DNA of 64,000 bases from Albugo candida (taxonomy: Eukaryota; Oomycota; Peronosporomycetes; Albuginales; Albuginaceae), in contig CAJNAR010000162.1 in the NCBI GenBank assembly GCA_905220665.1, positions 310,001 to 374,000 of the forward strand, written 5' to 3'. Positions 1 to 9,510 of this stretch are shown here, piece after piece. Position numbers and translations under genes: made by a program. Numbering within the stretch: the first letter of the stretch is position 1; each line of letters opens with the position of its first letter. The notes beneath the pieces are model-generated. The model saw only the letters and a list, made by a program, of their open reading frames with translations. It did not search any database and had not been told where the DNA came from.

Positions 1-56
1 TTTCATAAATGTTATAGTTTTACATAATCAATCAAATTCAAGCTAATTAGACGTAC

Positions 57-191
57 TTGCTTTCCGGTAAAGCCTTGACAAATCACTTTAGTTTCTTTGT
101 TGATCCATACTTTTGCCGAAGTTGACATTGAGCGACCGGCACGAGCCTCGAGGGCACATACTAATGGTCTGACATCCTTCCATCCAAACAT
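57..191 (-). CDS. SUCLG1: Succinyl-CoA ligase alpha subunit, 5' exon (partial)
   Basis: First exon of the mitochondrial TCA-cycle enzyme subunit that, with the beta subunit, interconverts succinyl-CoA and succinate with nucleotide triphosphate synthesis. Reading the minus strand from the ATG at 191-189 gives 45 codons ending at a GTACGT donor at 56. The last part, KVWINKETKVICQGFTGKQ, is the strongly conserved N-terminal CoA-binding (Rossmann-type) start of the family. The preceding roughly 25 residues are basic, rich in Arg/Ser/Ala and free of acidic clusters, as expected of a mitochondrial presequence. The remainder of the gene lies beyond the left edge. A longer open frame covers the same stretch in another phase but shows no family similarity. 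Identity is firm; exact start is probable. Confidence 0.85.
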
Positions 192-386
192 GCTCGCTGT
201 TCAGCAATATTGATATCTTAATCGGATAACATGACATATAACAAGGTATGGTTGCTATCACTACTTTGCTTACACCTACAATTACGTTAACCACACCAAG
301 TAAGGCAAAGTGAAGTTGCTTCGCGGAATGAATGCTCAACATAGCAAGTCCATTACCGCGGTATATTTGCACGAGCCTCTGCAAAT

Positions 387-1685
387 CTAACGATTCAGCT
401 TCCGCAAAATGTTTTCTTCTCCCTTATATTCCATACACATTTTATGAATGATCTGCACGTGGCCTTCTGTGCGCTCAAGCTCTGCTTGGAGGTTTCCCAG
501 TATCAATTTCTCCGCTTTGATTGTATCGCGTTGATAAAACTTTGCACGTGCTTGTATCAAATCATCCACAAGTTGTGCGACTTTCTGTCTTGTGCTCTTT
601 TCGGAGCTAAAAAACCATTGCGCACTGCTTCGATCCGGCTGATTCAGTGCCATCGAGTCTGCTTTTTGCGGCACATTTTCAAGCAGACCATCATTCTTCA
701 GAACATTCGCATACTCCTGAACCAATTTCCAGTCAGGACGGGGGGTATGACACACTGTCGGTGCTTTCATTTGTTCTTCTAATCGCTTTATCTCCGCCTC
801 TGTATCGGCGATTTCCGAGTTGTATGTTCGAATACTTTCATAATGGTCGAATAGCGTTTCTGTACGACTTTGAAGAACGGGTTTCAACGCTGCAATTGAG
901 TTTTTGAGCGTCTCATTGGAAAATTCAGTAGCGGAAATCAAAGCTGTCAAGTGGTTGTGTTCAGCATTTGTATTGGGATCAAAATATTGGGTTTCTTCAG
1001 TAGTTTCGTCGGATAGAGGAGCCCGGGCGTCCTTCATGACAATTAAGGAGATCTGTCTCTCCAGATCGCTTTCAAGTTCATCGAATCGAACAATGGAGCG
1101 TTCAAGCTCTTCACACGCCCAATTTCGGAGATCTTTCCGACGTTGAAGCGTTGGGTTGGTCTTGGACTCGAGTCTGGCTGCCTTAAGCTCTAGCGCTTTC
1201 TCCAAGCTGCGGATTTGGTCGGATAAGAATTGAGACTGCTGAATGGTCTCGGCTAATTGGATTTCGGAAGCATTCAGTTCTGTTTGGGTTTGCTTGTAGC
1301 GTTTCTGCATGCCAGTGAGTAGCTGCTGGTACGATATTCGACTTGTTGGGATGGGAGTCACCTTGGAATTGTAATTGACAACGCCGATATCTTTCCAGCA
1401 GGCAGTTTCAAGACCCTGAAGGAGAGCTTGTTTTGAGTATGCAGTGTCTATTGTATCGGGAAGTAGCTTTGCAAGAAGGGCCATCGCCTCATCGACAGAT
1501 GTCAGAGTCGACGATTCCATTTCGACACTTAAAACTTGTTGCATCACAGAACCTGAAGCAAATGAAGTCGAAGTCGAAGTCGGAAAACTAGGAAAATATT
1601 CCATTCCCGTAGGAAGTAGCTTCTTGAGAGTGCTAAAATTAGCATTGATCATATGAGCATTAATCATGTCGGCGAGATCAAGCAT
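387..1685 (-). CDS. Coiled-coil protein, function unknown
   Basis: Single-exon 432-residue protein that I do not recognise. After a Ser/Thr-rich N-terminus (about residues 30-65), long heptad-like helical stretches occupy roughly residues 125-185, 195-225, 250-310 and 365-425, so it is mainly coiled coil. There is no signal peptide or membrane segment. Around residue 315 a CHTPRPDW stretch separates two coils. The start ATG (1685-1683) lies inside the last codons of the upstream gene, giving an 8-base same-strand overlap in a different frame, so either the two are read from one transcript, the true start is further in (Met at codon 7 or 12), or an unrecognised splice joins them. A cilium/flagellum or cytoskeletal role is only a guess from the coiled-coil content. 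Confidence 0.7.
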   Translation of the reverse strand: MLDLADMINAHMINANFSTLKKLLPTGMEYFPSFPTSTSTSFASGSVMQQVLSVEMESSTLTSVDEAMALLAKLLPDTIDTAYSKQALLQGLETACWKDIGVVNYNSKVTPIPTSRISYQQLLTGMQKRYKQTQTELNASEIQLAETIQQSQFLSDQIRSLEKALELKAARLESKTNPTLQRRKDLRNWACEELERSIVRFDELESDLERQISLIVMKDARAPLSDETTEETQYFDPNTNAEHNHLTALISATEFSNETLKNSIAALKPVLQSRTETLFDHYESIRTYNSEIADTEAEIKRLEEQMKAPTVCHTPRPDWKLVQEYANVLKNDGLLENVPQKADSMALNQPDRSSAQWFFSSEKSTRQKVAQLVDDLIQARAKFYQRDTIKAEKLILGNLQAELERTEGHVQIIHKMCMEYKGEENILRKLNR

Positions 1686-2924
1686 CGTCCAGGGCGTTTA
1701 GCCTTCGCGTTTTTCGAGTCGCGATGCCTTGGTCTAGACGTTTTTTGCGGGCTTTAAATTGAACGGGTCCGTTCTCCTCAACAGACTCGATGAGTTGACG
1801 ATCTTCCATGCTCGTGAGCGGCTTCGTTGAGTCTTGAAGATTGATTCCTTTGTATATATGCTGCTCCTTGAAAACAAATCCTGCCAGAACTTCACTCTCA
1901 CATGTGGAAAAATGATTGGAAGCGTCCAGCGGCGTAACAAGCTCTTCTTCAGCATCGACGATGTGATTCTCATCAGCAGATTCAGGCACTTTGGAGTCCA
2001 GAATTTCTCGCACCAGCACAGTATTCCACTCTCCCATTCCAGTGGAGCCATCCACAGGCCCATGATACTCATTTGTGTCGATTCTATCGCCATTTCTCGT
2101 CTTTCGAATCATTTCTTCTGCTTCCTCCAATGTTGTTCCCGATGGTAGAAGAATACGCAATCGATCAGCTTTCACTTCTTTCTCTGTTATTGGTTTTGAT
2201 TCAGATGGATCCATATACGTTATTTGATAGTGACGAAGCGACACTGAAGTGTTTGGAACACTACGTCTCACTGCTGCGTCCACCAGCCCATCACGCCACT
2301 CTTCGAGGCTTTCGACCCAAATTTGACACGCACTCTGTGCGACAAGCTGGCCTTCATGATATTTTGCATCCAAAAACACTTGGTCACGAACACTGTACAC
2401 TCCAAGATCATCAGCGTTTCCCTCATCCACGGCTTCAATTTCCTTGGGAACAACGGCTGGATATAGAGGCCACGATGAAGTACCATCAGAGCATGTTTTA
2501 GTCTTTGGGCGTCTGAAAAAGGGCCTTGATGTTGAGTTCTTATCGCTGGAACATGGAGTCGACTTCGCCTTCATGTCTTCCGCAAAGCGCGCATGAGCGG
2601 CCTATGAGGAGGGAATCAGATTGTGTGATTAAGTGTATGATACGTTACTCTTTCTATTTCATCCAACTGCTTCTTAAGGTCTTTTTCATCTCTTTCAGAT
2701 CTCACTTTGGCTTGTCGTTTTGTTTTAAGCTTTTCCTGCACGCGATCTAAATGTCGTCGACTTTTCTCATGATGCCGAATGCTCTACACGATTGCAAAAA
2801 AAAGAGGTGAGGGATATCAATGTGGGTGTCCGATGAGATATTTGCTTACGATCGTATCGCCTTGCAGCCAAATATCGCAAAACTTGCAAAAATGGCGCTC
2901 ATTTGATTTCCAATACTCCGTCAT
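1678..2924 (-). CDS. WBP4: WBP4-like U1-type zinc-finger splicing protein
   Basis: Three exons: 2850-2924, 2649-2783 and 1678-2601, giving about 377 residues, close to human WBP4 (FBP21). The first 25 residues, MTEYWKSNERHFCKFCDIWL onward, reproduce the N-terminal matrin/U1-C zinc finger: CxxC here and the paired histidines (SIRHHEKSRRH) at the start of exon 2. A charged helix follows and then a long acidic/basic tail ending in an Arg/Lys-rich patch. No WW domain is evident, unlike animal WBP4, so the link to branch-point or SF1 complexes is by the finger only. Both introns are short with good GT/AG ends (GTAAGC and GTAACG donors). The stop overlaps the start of the downstream coiled-coil gene. 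It shares a 157-bp divergent promoter region with RPL23. Confidence 0.75.
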
Positions 2925-3081
2925 AAAGCCGTTTATATAAATGTAGCAGGACTATCATATAACACAGGATATAACCATAAATAATCAATTCATTTCTGAA
3001 TTGAAATCCCACCACAAATTTGGTTGGTGGATACTATCGCATCGATTCCGATCGACTTTTTACCTTCATTCCAAGGAAAAA
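2925..3081. promoter_or_regulatory. Shared divergent promoter region, WBP4-like / RPL23
   Basis: The 157 bases between the two outward-facing start codons are AT-rich and contain no open frame of note. Both 5'UTRs and promoters must fit here unless they overlap the neighbouring coding sequence, so the segment is inferred to act bidirectionally. No specific initiator or factor site is claimed. Confidence 0.4.
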
Positions 3082-3562
3082 ATGAGCTCAAAACGAGGCA
3101 AGTGCACGTTCTCGCATATCCACACTTATGCAGCACTAATCTATATATGTAGGACGTGGTGGTGCTTCTGGCAACAAACTTCGCATGGCTTTGGGTCTCC
3201 CTGTGGCCGCAGTTGCCAATTGCGCCGATAACAGCGGAGCAAGAAATCTATACATAATTGCGGTCTGTGGAATCAAAGGACGTTTGAATCGTTTACCAGC
3301 GGCTGGCGTCGGCGATATGGTTCTCGCGACAGTCAAAAAAGGAAAACCGGATTTACGTAAAAAAGTGATGCCCGCAGTTATCATTCGTCAGCGCAAAAGT
3401 TGGCGTCGTAGAGACGGAGTATTTCTCTACTTTGAAGACAACGCTGGTGTCATTGTGAATGCAAAAGGGGAGATGAAAGGCTCTGCTATCACGGGTCCAG
3501 TCGGAAAGGAATGCGCGGATCTCTGGCCGCGTATCGCATCCAACGCAGGATCCATTGTGTAA
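3082..3562 (+). CDS. RPL23: 60S ribosomal protein L23 (uL14)
   Basis: Universal large-subunit protein uL14 at the subunit interface. A 16-base first coding exon (ATG AGC TCA AAA CGA G, 3082-3097) joins 3153-3562 to give 141 residues, one more than human RPL23. The mature frame begins [14 protein letters not shown] and continues with the family core [15 protein letters not shown] and [14 protein letters not shown], ending in ASNAGSIV. The only join that restores the conserved GRGGASG segment uses a GC donor (GAG|GCAAGT at 3098) with a TAG acceptor at 3150-3152, that is a GC-AG intron of 55 bases. Start choice is fixed by the conserved N-terminus. Convergent with the ankyrin-finger gene, 71 bases away. 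Confidence 0.95.
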
Positions 3563-3633
3563 GATGTCGCTAGTAGCTCACGCAATTCTATTGGGATGAA
3601 AATGCAAATAAAGATCAAGGTACCACCTTCGTG

Positions 3634-5572
3634 CTAGGGCTTTTTTTTCTTGCTCTTCTTCTTGGGTTTGGACGCAAGCTCTTCACGTATTCGACGACGC
3701 TCATCCTCAAGCTTTGTCTCCTCGCGAATCTCTTTCTTTAGCTGCTTTACCAAATTGTTGCATTCTTCCACCAAATTGGGACAAATTGACTCACATAAGC
3801 TCGCATGGTTCTACAATGTCGCAATTAGCCACATGGAATACACAATCGCAAGCTTACTAATGCGGTAGTCATTCTGTGAGCCCGTGCTTCCAAAGCCTCT
3901 AGTAGCGTGTCCACTTGGCTGTTGTCTGGGAATTCGTATTGTCCTTGTTCCGTCTTCCAAAATGCCTTCATGCTGTCTTCCAGAGCGATTTCAGCGTTCA
4001 AACGATCTCTTAATGCCACTGCTTTATCCAGTAAACTCGAAACCACTCCAAACGCTTGACATTCTTCAACACTTGCTTCCAGTCGCTTGAGGAACTTTTG
4101 TATGTGCAAATTCGAACGTGTGAGGCTCGAGCACAAGTGGTAGCAACCCGACAGAGTGCATTCCGCTTCGGCGCATCGAATCAGCTGAGCTGTGAATTCG
4201 AGCATTTTGGAGTCTACGTTAGCGATTTTCGCACGCGTAAAAGACTGCTCTAAAGCTTTGGTCTTTGAACGAGTTTCCAGAGGCCGGCACTTTAAAAGCG
4301 ATTGGATCGCGTCTTGTAGATGAATATGAGCGTTCAATTGACAATAAACAGTACGTCCAAGCTCCAGTAATGTGTGATCCATTGCTATGTGCCCCTGTGC
4401 GATCTCAATGGAAGTGAATAAGACCTCAGCGTCACTCTGACTCAGTGTCAAAGCTTCCAATATCTCTGTATCCGACAGCCACTTTGTGTCTTTTGCCTCG
4501 ACTTGTATTTCGAGAGAATTGGAAAGGTCCAAACCCATTTGCTCGGCACTTTGTGCGTCCGTAATGCTCTGAGGATGCAAGCGCTCAACAGACTGCCTTA
4601 TAAGCTCAGTCTTTTGTTTCAGAATGGTATTCAATTCGTCTCCAGTTCTGTGTAGTTCGATGGTGCATTCTTCGCAGTAACGCACGGATCGAGTGAGGGA
4701 AGTCTCTATCGATAGAACTGCCACATTTATAGCGCTGGAGCAAGGTGTCGACCCACAAAAGACGTTGTGGCATTGCTGACATAAACTAGGTCTTCTGCTC
4801 CTTGTGAATGGCTCCTTACATACCTTACAGCTTGTTTGAGAGAGGAATCGAGCCAAAATACGACGGCAAGCGTCCGTGATACATAAATCCAATGGGTAGT
4901 TCCCGTAGTCATTTTTAGAATTCGCTTTTACAGAGTGCGCTAAAAGGCTTTGTACGATCGTATACTTCCCAGCACAGCAAGCCAAATGTAGACAGCTGTT
5001 TCCTACTGTGTCTTTTGCTTCGGGGTCGTACCCGTGGCGTAAAAGTAGGAGCATTATGTCTTCATGTCCTCGATAGCAACACCAATGCAAAGGCGTGGTG
5101 CAGCTCTCGAGAATTCCGTTTTCGTGGTCGGATGAAGTTGAGATCTCTGCGGGCAATACATCCGAATCTATAGAGTCGTTTGGTGCCTTGATGTACATTT
5201 TGTCTGCTCCTATTTCCAAAAGATACTTGACAATCTACAAAAACGCCTGCAGCCATTATACGTCAAAATCGATGGAAGAAAAGGAACCTTGAAGTCTCCG
5301 TTGTATGCCGCCAAAGAGATTGACGTCCAGTTGCTGGATGTAACGAATCCAGCGCTATATCCTTGCTTCTCGATGAGTATTCTGATCCGATCCAGATCAT
5401 GCTTATTGCAGGCCTCGAACAATTCTAGACCTTGTTGGTGCTCTTTTGGAAATGCTTCAGAGTGCAATATGGGCCTTGTAAGCAGCTTTATTGGATGGAT
5501 TTCATCTGAAGAGTTTGTGGATGCTTCCAGACCCTCAGGCTCTTCTGTAAGCGAAAGCTTTTCCTGCGTCAT
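3634..5572 (-). CDS. Ankyrin-repeat protein with C4-type zinc finger and coiled-coil tail
   Basis: Three exons (5288-5572, 3858-5234, 3634-3810) encode about 612 residues. The N-terminal half carries ankyrin repeats: LAAYNGDFK|IVKYLLEIGAD crosses intron 1, then TPLHWCCYRGHEDIMLLLL and SCLHLACCAGKYTIVQSLL. At about residue 230 a cysteine cluster follows: CKVCKEP, then CQQCHNVFCGSTPC and later CEEC, resembling a FYVE/RING-like treble-clef finger but without the basic RRHHCR core. The remaining region is helical, and exon 3 ends in a Lys-rich tail (KPKKKSKKKKP). Splice joins keep frame with GTTCCT and GTAAGC donors. Ankyrin plus phosphoinositide-type finger proteins are common in stramenopiles; ligand and location are unknown. 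No signal peptide or membrane segment. Confidence 0.8.
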
Positions 5573-5648
5573 CTTCGTGTCCTTTCAAGATCGTCACACG
5601 AACCTAGTTCATATCCACCGTACATAAGCTACGTTCGGGTACCTTGAA

Positions 5649-6277
5649 ATGGTATGAAGTAAAGCGCTTTGCTCCATAACTAACTACTGAAATGCTGCTT
5701 GTCTAGGCGAATCAAGCGGCTAAAAAGGCAAAACGAACAAGCGCATCTCTTCGGGAATCACTAATAAAGTTTATTCTCCCGGTCAACGTACGTATAATCA
5801 CTGAAAACGGTATTTAATTCACGCAACTAACTCCCATCCACTGCATAGTTGTTCCATTTTGCCGTACGCTTCCTCTGGTTTTTCAATGATGTCACCCGAT
5901 GGACCATATTTGGGTCGACATTCCTCGGCGGAATGCTTTATTTGAGTCATTCTTGGGTTGTTGCTGCAGCCGAAGAAGGGACCAAAAGTGAATACGCAAT
6001 GGACATTCTGATACTTACGCTAGTCGTACAAGCCGGAGTCACGTTCTCCGCGTATTTCTGGCTGATATATCTCGCGGTACGATGAAATTCTTACTATTCA
6101 CCAAAGTAAACGCATTTCTGCCAGATTCCAGCGTTTGTATGTTATCATCTCGGCCGAATGGTTCTCAATTATGTCTTCCAACCGAATGAAAAGGAACAAG
6201 AAGATAGCGCCAAAGCAGCGAAAAAACAGGCAAAAGCAGAAAAGAAAGCTTCAAAATATCGATATGCACGACGATAG
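5649..6277 (+). CDS. TMEM208: TMEM208 / SND2-like ER membrane protein
   Basis: Four exons (5649-5651, 5707-5787, 5849-6076, 6125-6277) give 154 residues; human TMEM208 has 173. TMEM208/Snd2 belongs to the SRP-independent pathway that brings tail-anchored and other membrane proteins to the ER. The protein has the family plan: a short basic N-terminus (MANQAAKKAKRTS), two hydrophobic hairpins (about residues 30-62 and 80-115, including DILILTLVVQAGVTFSAYFW and IPAFVCYHLGRMVL) and a highly charged Lys/Ala/Glu tail. The first coding exon appears to be only the ATG, interrupted at once by a GTATGA donor; the GCG AAT CAA exon then supplies the N-terminus. Later joins are unambiguous; that first ATG exon is an inference because no in-frame ATG exists in exon 2. 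Confidence 0.85.
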
Positions 6278-6312
6278 ATGCATTCTTTCGTCATTATACG
6301 AACCAATAAAAG

Positions 6313-7972
6313 CTACTTCCATGGAGGTCGAACTTTGTATCTTCTCTTCCCTTTGTGCTTATCGGAGGCATTCATTTTCACATGAACTGCGTCATCACGA
6401 CATTGTTTTCGAGCGGAGTTTTTCTCGCTGGAAAGAGAGGCTCGCTCCAATAGCATATCGAACGTCATTTTTGAATACGGCAAACTTTTTGGCGAGTCTG
6501 GATCATCGCATGTGTGTCGAGCTATCTTGTACAAAAGCTCATCTGGTAAGCGGTGCAAGATCTACAGAATAAGGCTTTGAGCGAAGGCAATAAAGCAAAC
6601 ACGACCGACCTGAAAAGCGACCGAAAGTAACAGATCGGCACGGAGTGGTGGAGCGTATCGAACACTGAGAATCTTCATCAAATCGGTGTCCCTATTGTCC
6701 AATAAAACTTATAATATCCACCAGCCACAAAATCGTCAAAACCTTTGTAACAGTTGTTCTCGTAAAAGTAAAGCGTGTGACACAGCAAGCAGAACCACGA
6801 AATGGACACCAATGGCAAAGAGCTGTATAAGGACATCAGAATCCGATTTCCAAAAAAAAACACGTACGGTGTCCCAGACACGAAGAAGTTGCTTCAATGG
6901 CGGCATGCATGCAAACAAGCTCAAAATCATAGGAAGTGCGTAAATTCTAGCGGTAATGCCTTTGGCGTGTAAATGTTCAAACAATTCTGGGTCCAACTAA
7001 CACCACACAACATCAAAATTGCACTTCATCGATTGTAATTACGTACGATTTCGAGACATTGATCCATCAAAGCGCATCCAGCTTCAACCCCTTTCAATTG
7101 TGGAGCCATATAACGAGGACAGTGTCGGGTAAGGAGCTGAGAAAACGAGTAATACGCGTCGCACTCTGGCATCACATACAGAAATGGACCACACAAAATG
7201 TTCATTCCTTGAACGTAAATGAAGAGTGAAGGTTCACGTTGAAAATCAGCGGGAAACAGGCTCAAAAATTGAAAAGGATATATATCGAACACGTGAAGTC
7301 TCTCTGTCGTCGTCTTCTTTCGCTTTGGACGACTTTGCACGTTCCTACGCGACAATTCTGATCGGACAAAGCTTTCCTTATTCGAGATCGTACCAAATGC
7401 TGAGTGATAAAGGCGTTCAGGAGCGTTGCCAAATGCGCTTCGGGTACTTTTTCGGCAAACGCTTCATCTCCACGAAAGGTTCTTGCTCAATGAATCAATT
7501 GGAAGCTTTCAAAATATATGAAATAAAGTATGAGTACCGAAAAGTATCGTTTCGAATATCTGCGTCAAAGAATGAAGGTCCTTGCTGCACAATTTCTGTG
7601 TATTTTGACACATTAATCATGGATGGAGTGACACCCAAAAGCGCTTTCCACACGCGCCCACGCAAAGAACACGTTTGCTGTGAGCTTTTGTGGTCGAAAT
7701 CACACTCAGGGATACCATAAACAATCGTGAGACGCTGTAGCTCTCGCCTGCGATCGTATTCGGACTCTATCGGATTACCCTGCTCATCTGCAGAACAACC
7801 CACAAAGTTTGATTATTATTGCCGTTTGAAAAGGTACCAGTGAGTACTGTGTCGTCTAATACAGCAAAAAATCGATGGTACAATTGCTGTACTTTCGGTG
7901 AGTGATGTGTTGTGCTCTGTATCAGCTTATTGGCGGTACCTGAGCGTCGAGCAAACTTGAATCGGATTCCAT
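6313..7972 (-). CDS. TBC-domain Rab/Tem1-type GAP, Bub2/Cdc16-like
   Basis: At least nine exons: 7940-7972, 7838-7916, 7538-7787, 7394-7481, about 7270 to 7047, 6868-6996, 6743-6822, 6610-6691 and 6313-6561. The assembled protein carries a TBC GTPase-activating domain: SLRGRVWKALLGV, the NDTFRTF turn with its IxxDxxR-type arginine finger region, YVQGMNILCGPFLYV (the glutamine-finger motif) and LFAIGVHFVVLLAVSHALL. Ordering and spacing match Bub2/Cdc16, the GAP of the Tem1/Spg1 mitotic-exit GTPase, more closely than other TBC families (single compact TBC domain, short N-terminus, basic tail). The join into the YVQGMN exon is not resolved: several in-frame acceptors exist between 7270 and 7340. 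Role in spindle checkpoint or septation is inferred from family. Confidence 0.85.
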
Positions 7973-8117
7973 GGCAATCATCTCATGCACATGAATGACA
8001 ATGTGGTTCACACAAAACACGTACGATATGACAAAATAGTGTCGTGTTTATATATACGGGATTCAACATAGAATTACAACATGCACAAACGCCAACGTCA
8101 AGGTTTCGAAATGTAGT

Positions 8118-8724
8118 TTACGCTCTAACTTTTCCATTCTTTCGAAAGTTTTGCAAATGACTTCGTTTGAGACGACTATTATTAATTGCAGTATTGGATT
8201 TTGTGGATATCGTCGAATATGAAAGCATTGTTGGAAATCGCGATTTAGTCGTATTGCTTCCGACAAAACTTTTTGCTTTCCGTACGATGGAATCAGTATA
8301 TGTCGTGACAGAGGAGTCTTCTGACTTTGCTTGCATTCGTTGCATTTGGTTGAGCGATTGTACGCGAGCTATCGGCGCGGTAGCAGAAGTCGATTCCTTA
8401 TCATTTATTTGTTTGATAGAAACCTTCTTTGGAGTGGATGTGTGTTCACATAGAAATGTAAGTAAAATTGCTCGTTGAGATTGCATGACCTTAAGCTTTT
8501 GGTCTAAATCTTGAATCTATCAACAAACACTTAGTAAGACGTATGGATGAAGGCACGATTCTTGTACGCACTTTGGTCGTGAATTGTCGTCTCATAGCTT
8601 CTTTCTGCTCTAAACGCTGATTGTACGCATGATTTTCTTGCAAGCTAGTGTGAATCTCTTGAAGTAAACGCTCCTTTTCGGCTTTTAAGGCGGCAAGCGT
8701 TGGCCGTTGTTTATTAGACGCCAT
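8118..8724 (-). CDS. Small coiled-coil protein, unknown function
   Basis: Two exons, 8572-8724 and 8118-8516, joined through a GTGCGT donor and TTGATAG acceptor, giving 183 residues. Residues 1-75 form an amphipathic coiled coil (LAALKAEKERLLQEIHTSL, then LEQKEAMRRQF and IQDLDQKLKVMQSQ). The rest is Ser/Thr/Lys-rich and probably disordered, ending basic. No signal peptide or membrane segment. The in-phase join that prolongs the coil supports the gene model. I do not recognise the family. Confidence 0.6.
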
Positions 8725-8906
8725 CGGTATTCACCGGGCGAATGCACAATGGAGAGGCGGTAACAAACTTTGTAATCGTAGAGGGCAAAAAGTGAAGAAT
8801 ATATAGAGTTTCCTGAATCACAGCGTTTCTACTCAACCTTTGATACTGTATAGAATTAGGTAACATCGGACACGTCGAAAATGTGCTGTAGAGAATTCTC
8901 GAAAAT

Positions 8907-9155
8907 ATGTCAGACGTGCGTAGTATCCTTTCCACAATCAGCCGACTCTCTGATCAGCTGACCAGTGGGAATAAACGACAATCCCCGTCTGTAGGGGTTG
9001 AAAAAAGCTGTTCAAGCTTAATTGACGGGATAAGATGCATTAAGTCTTTGGTAATCAGATTTTTTCATTCAATTTTGTTACTTAATGATCTGCTATAGAT
9101 GATACATTCTGAGAGATTATACCGTCGACGACTTCGATTGCTACTATTTAAATGA
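8907..9155 (+). CDS. Small 66-residue protein upstream of NDUFA3-like gene
   Basis: Two exons, 8907-9050 (GTAATC donor) and 9099-9155 (TATAG acceptor), would encode MSDVRSILSTISRL... ending in a very basic ERLYRRRLRLLLFK. It has a helical N-terminus and Arg-rich C-terminus. Its TGA (9153-9155) overlaps the ATG of the next gene (9152-9154) by the ATGA arrangement. That means it either forms a two-cistron transcript with the NDUFA3-like gene, or the reading is an upstream frame in that gene's leader. I do not recognise the product. Confidence 0.45.
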
Positions 9156-9373
9156 GCGGAGCTGCCCGATTTGTTCGTTATTATCTCGATCGTGAGCCAA
9201 TTGTGGTGCTATCCTTTGCGATTGGTGCGGTGGCATTAGCACTTCCGGTCGTTGTGGTTCCTGTACGACGCTCTTTGGGGTACCCAACGTATCAGTACGA
9301 CGGTCCTAACGTGGACGATTATGTGCAAAAACAGCGAGAGAAAAATGCACACAGAAAGTCGTATCAGAGCTAA
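9152..9373 (+). CDS. NDUFA3: Complex I accessory subunit, NDUFA3 (B9)-like
   Basis: Single exon, 73 residues. The N-terminus FVRYYLDREPIVVLSFAIG resembles the NDUFA3/B9 signature of an aromatic/basic lead, a D-(K/R)-EP-(I/V) motif and one hydrophobic membrane helix (about residues 15-40), followed by a short hydrophilic tail. NDUFA3 is a single-span accessory subunit of the proximal membrane arm of mitochondrial NADH:ubiquinone oxidoreductase. Size fits (human 84 residues). Assignment rests on a short region, so it is likely but not certain. Start ATG overlaps the stop of the preceding small frame. Convergent with trpE. Confidence 0.65.
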   Translation: MSGAARFVRYYLDREPIVVLSFAIGAVALALPVVVVPVRRSLGYPTYQYDGPNVDDYVQKQREKNAHRKSYQS

Positions 9374-9510
9374 AAAGCGATTATGTAAGTGCTTCTCGTA
9401 TCCATAATTGCTAATTAATAATCTGAGCATTCCAATCGAAAGGAATTGGAGAATTAGAAGCGAATTGGTAACAATGACAAATTCGTTCAAATTATTCGCA
9501 CTGTGAAACT

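Noticed and set aside
88..384. 98-codon minus-strand frame at the left edge
   Set aside because: The same DNA read in another phase gives the unmistakable succinyl-CoA ligase alpha N-terminus with a donor at 56; the longer frame has no support.
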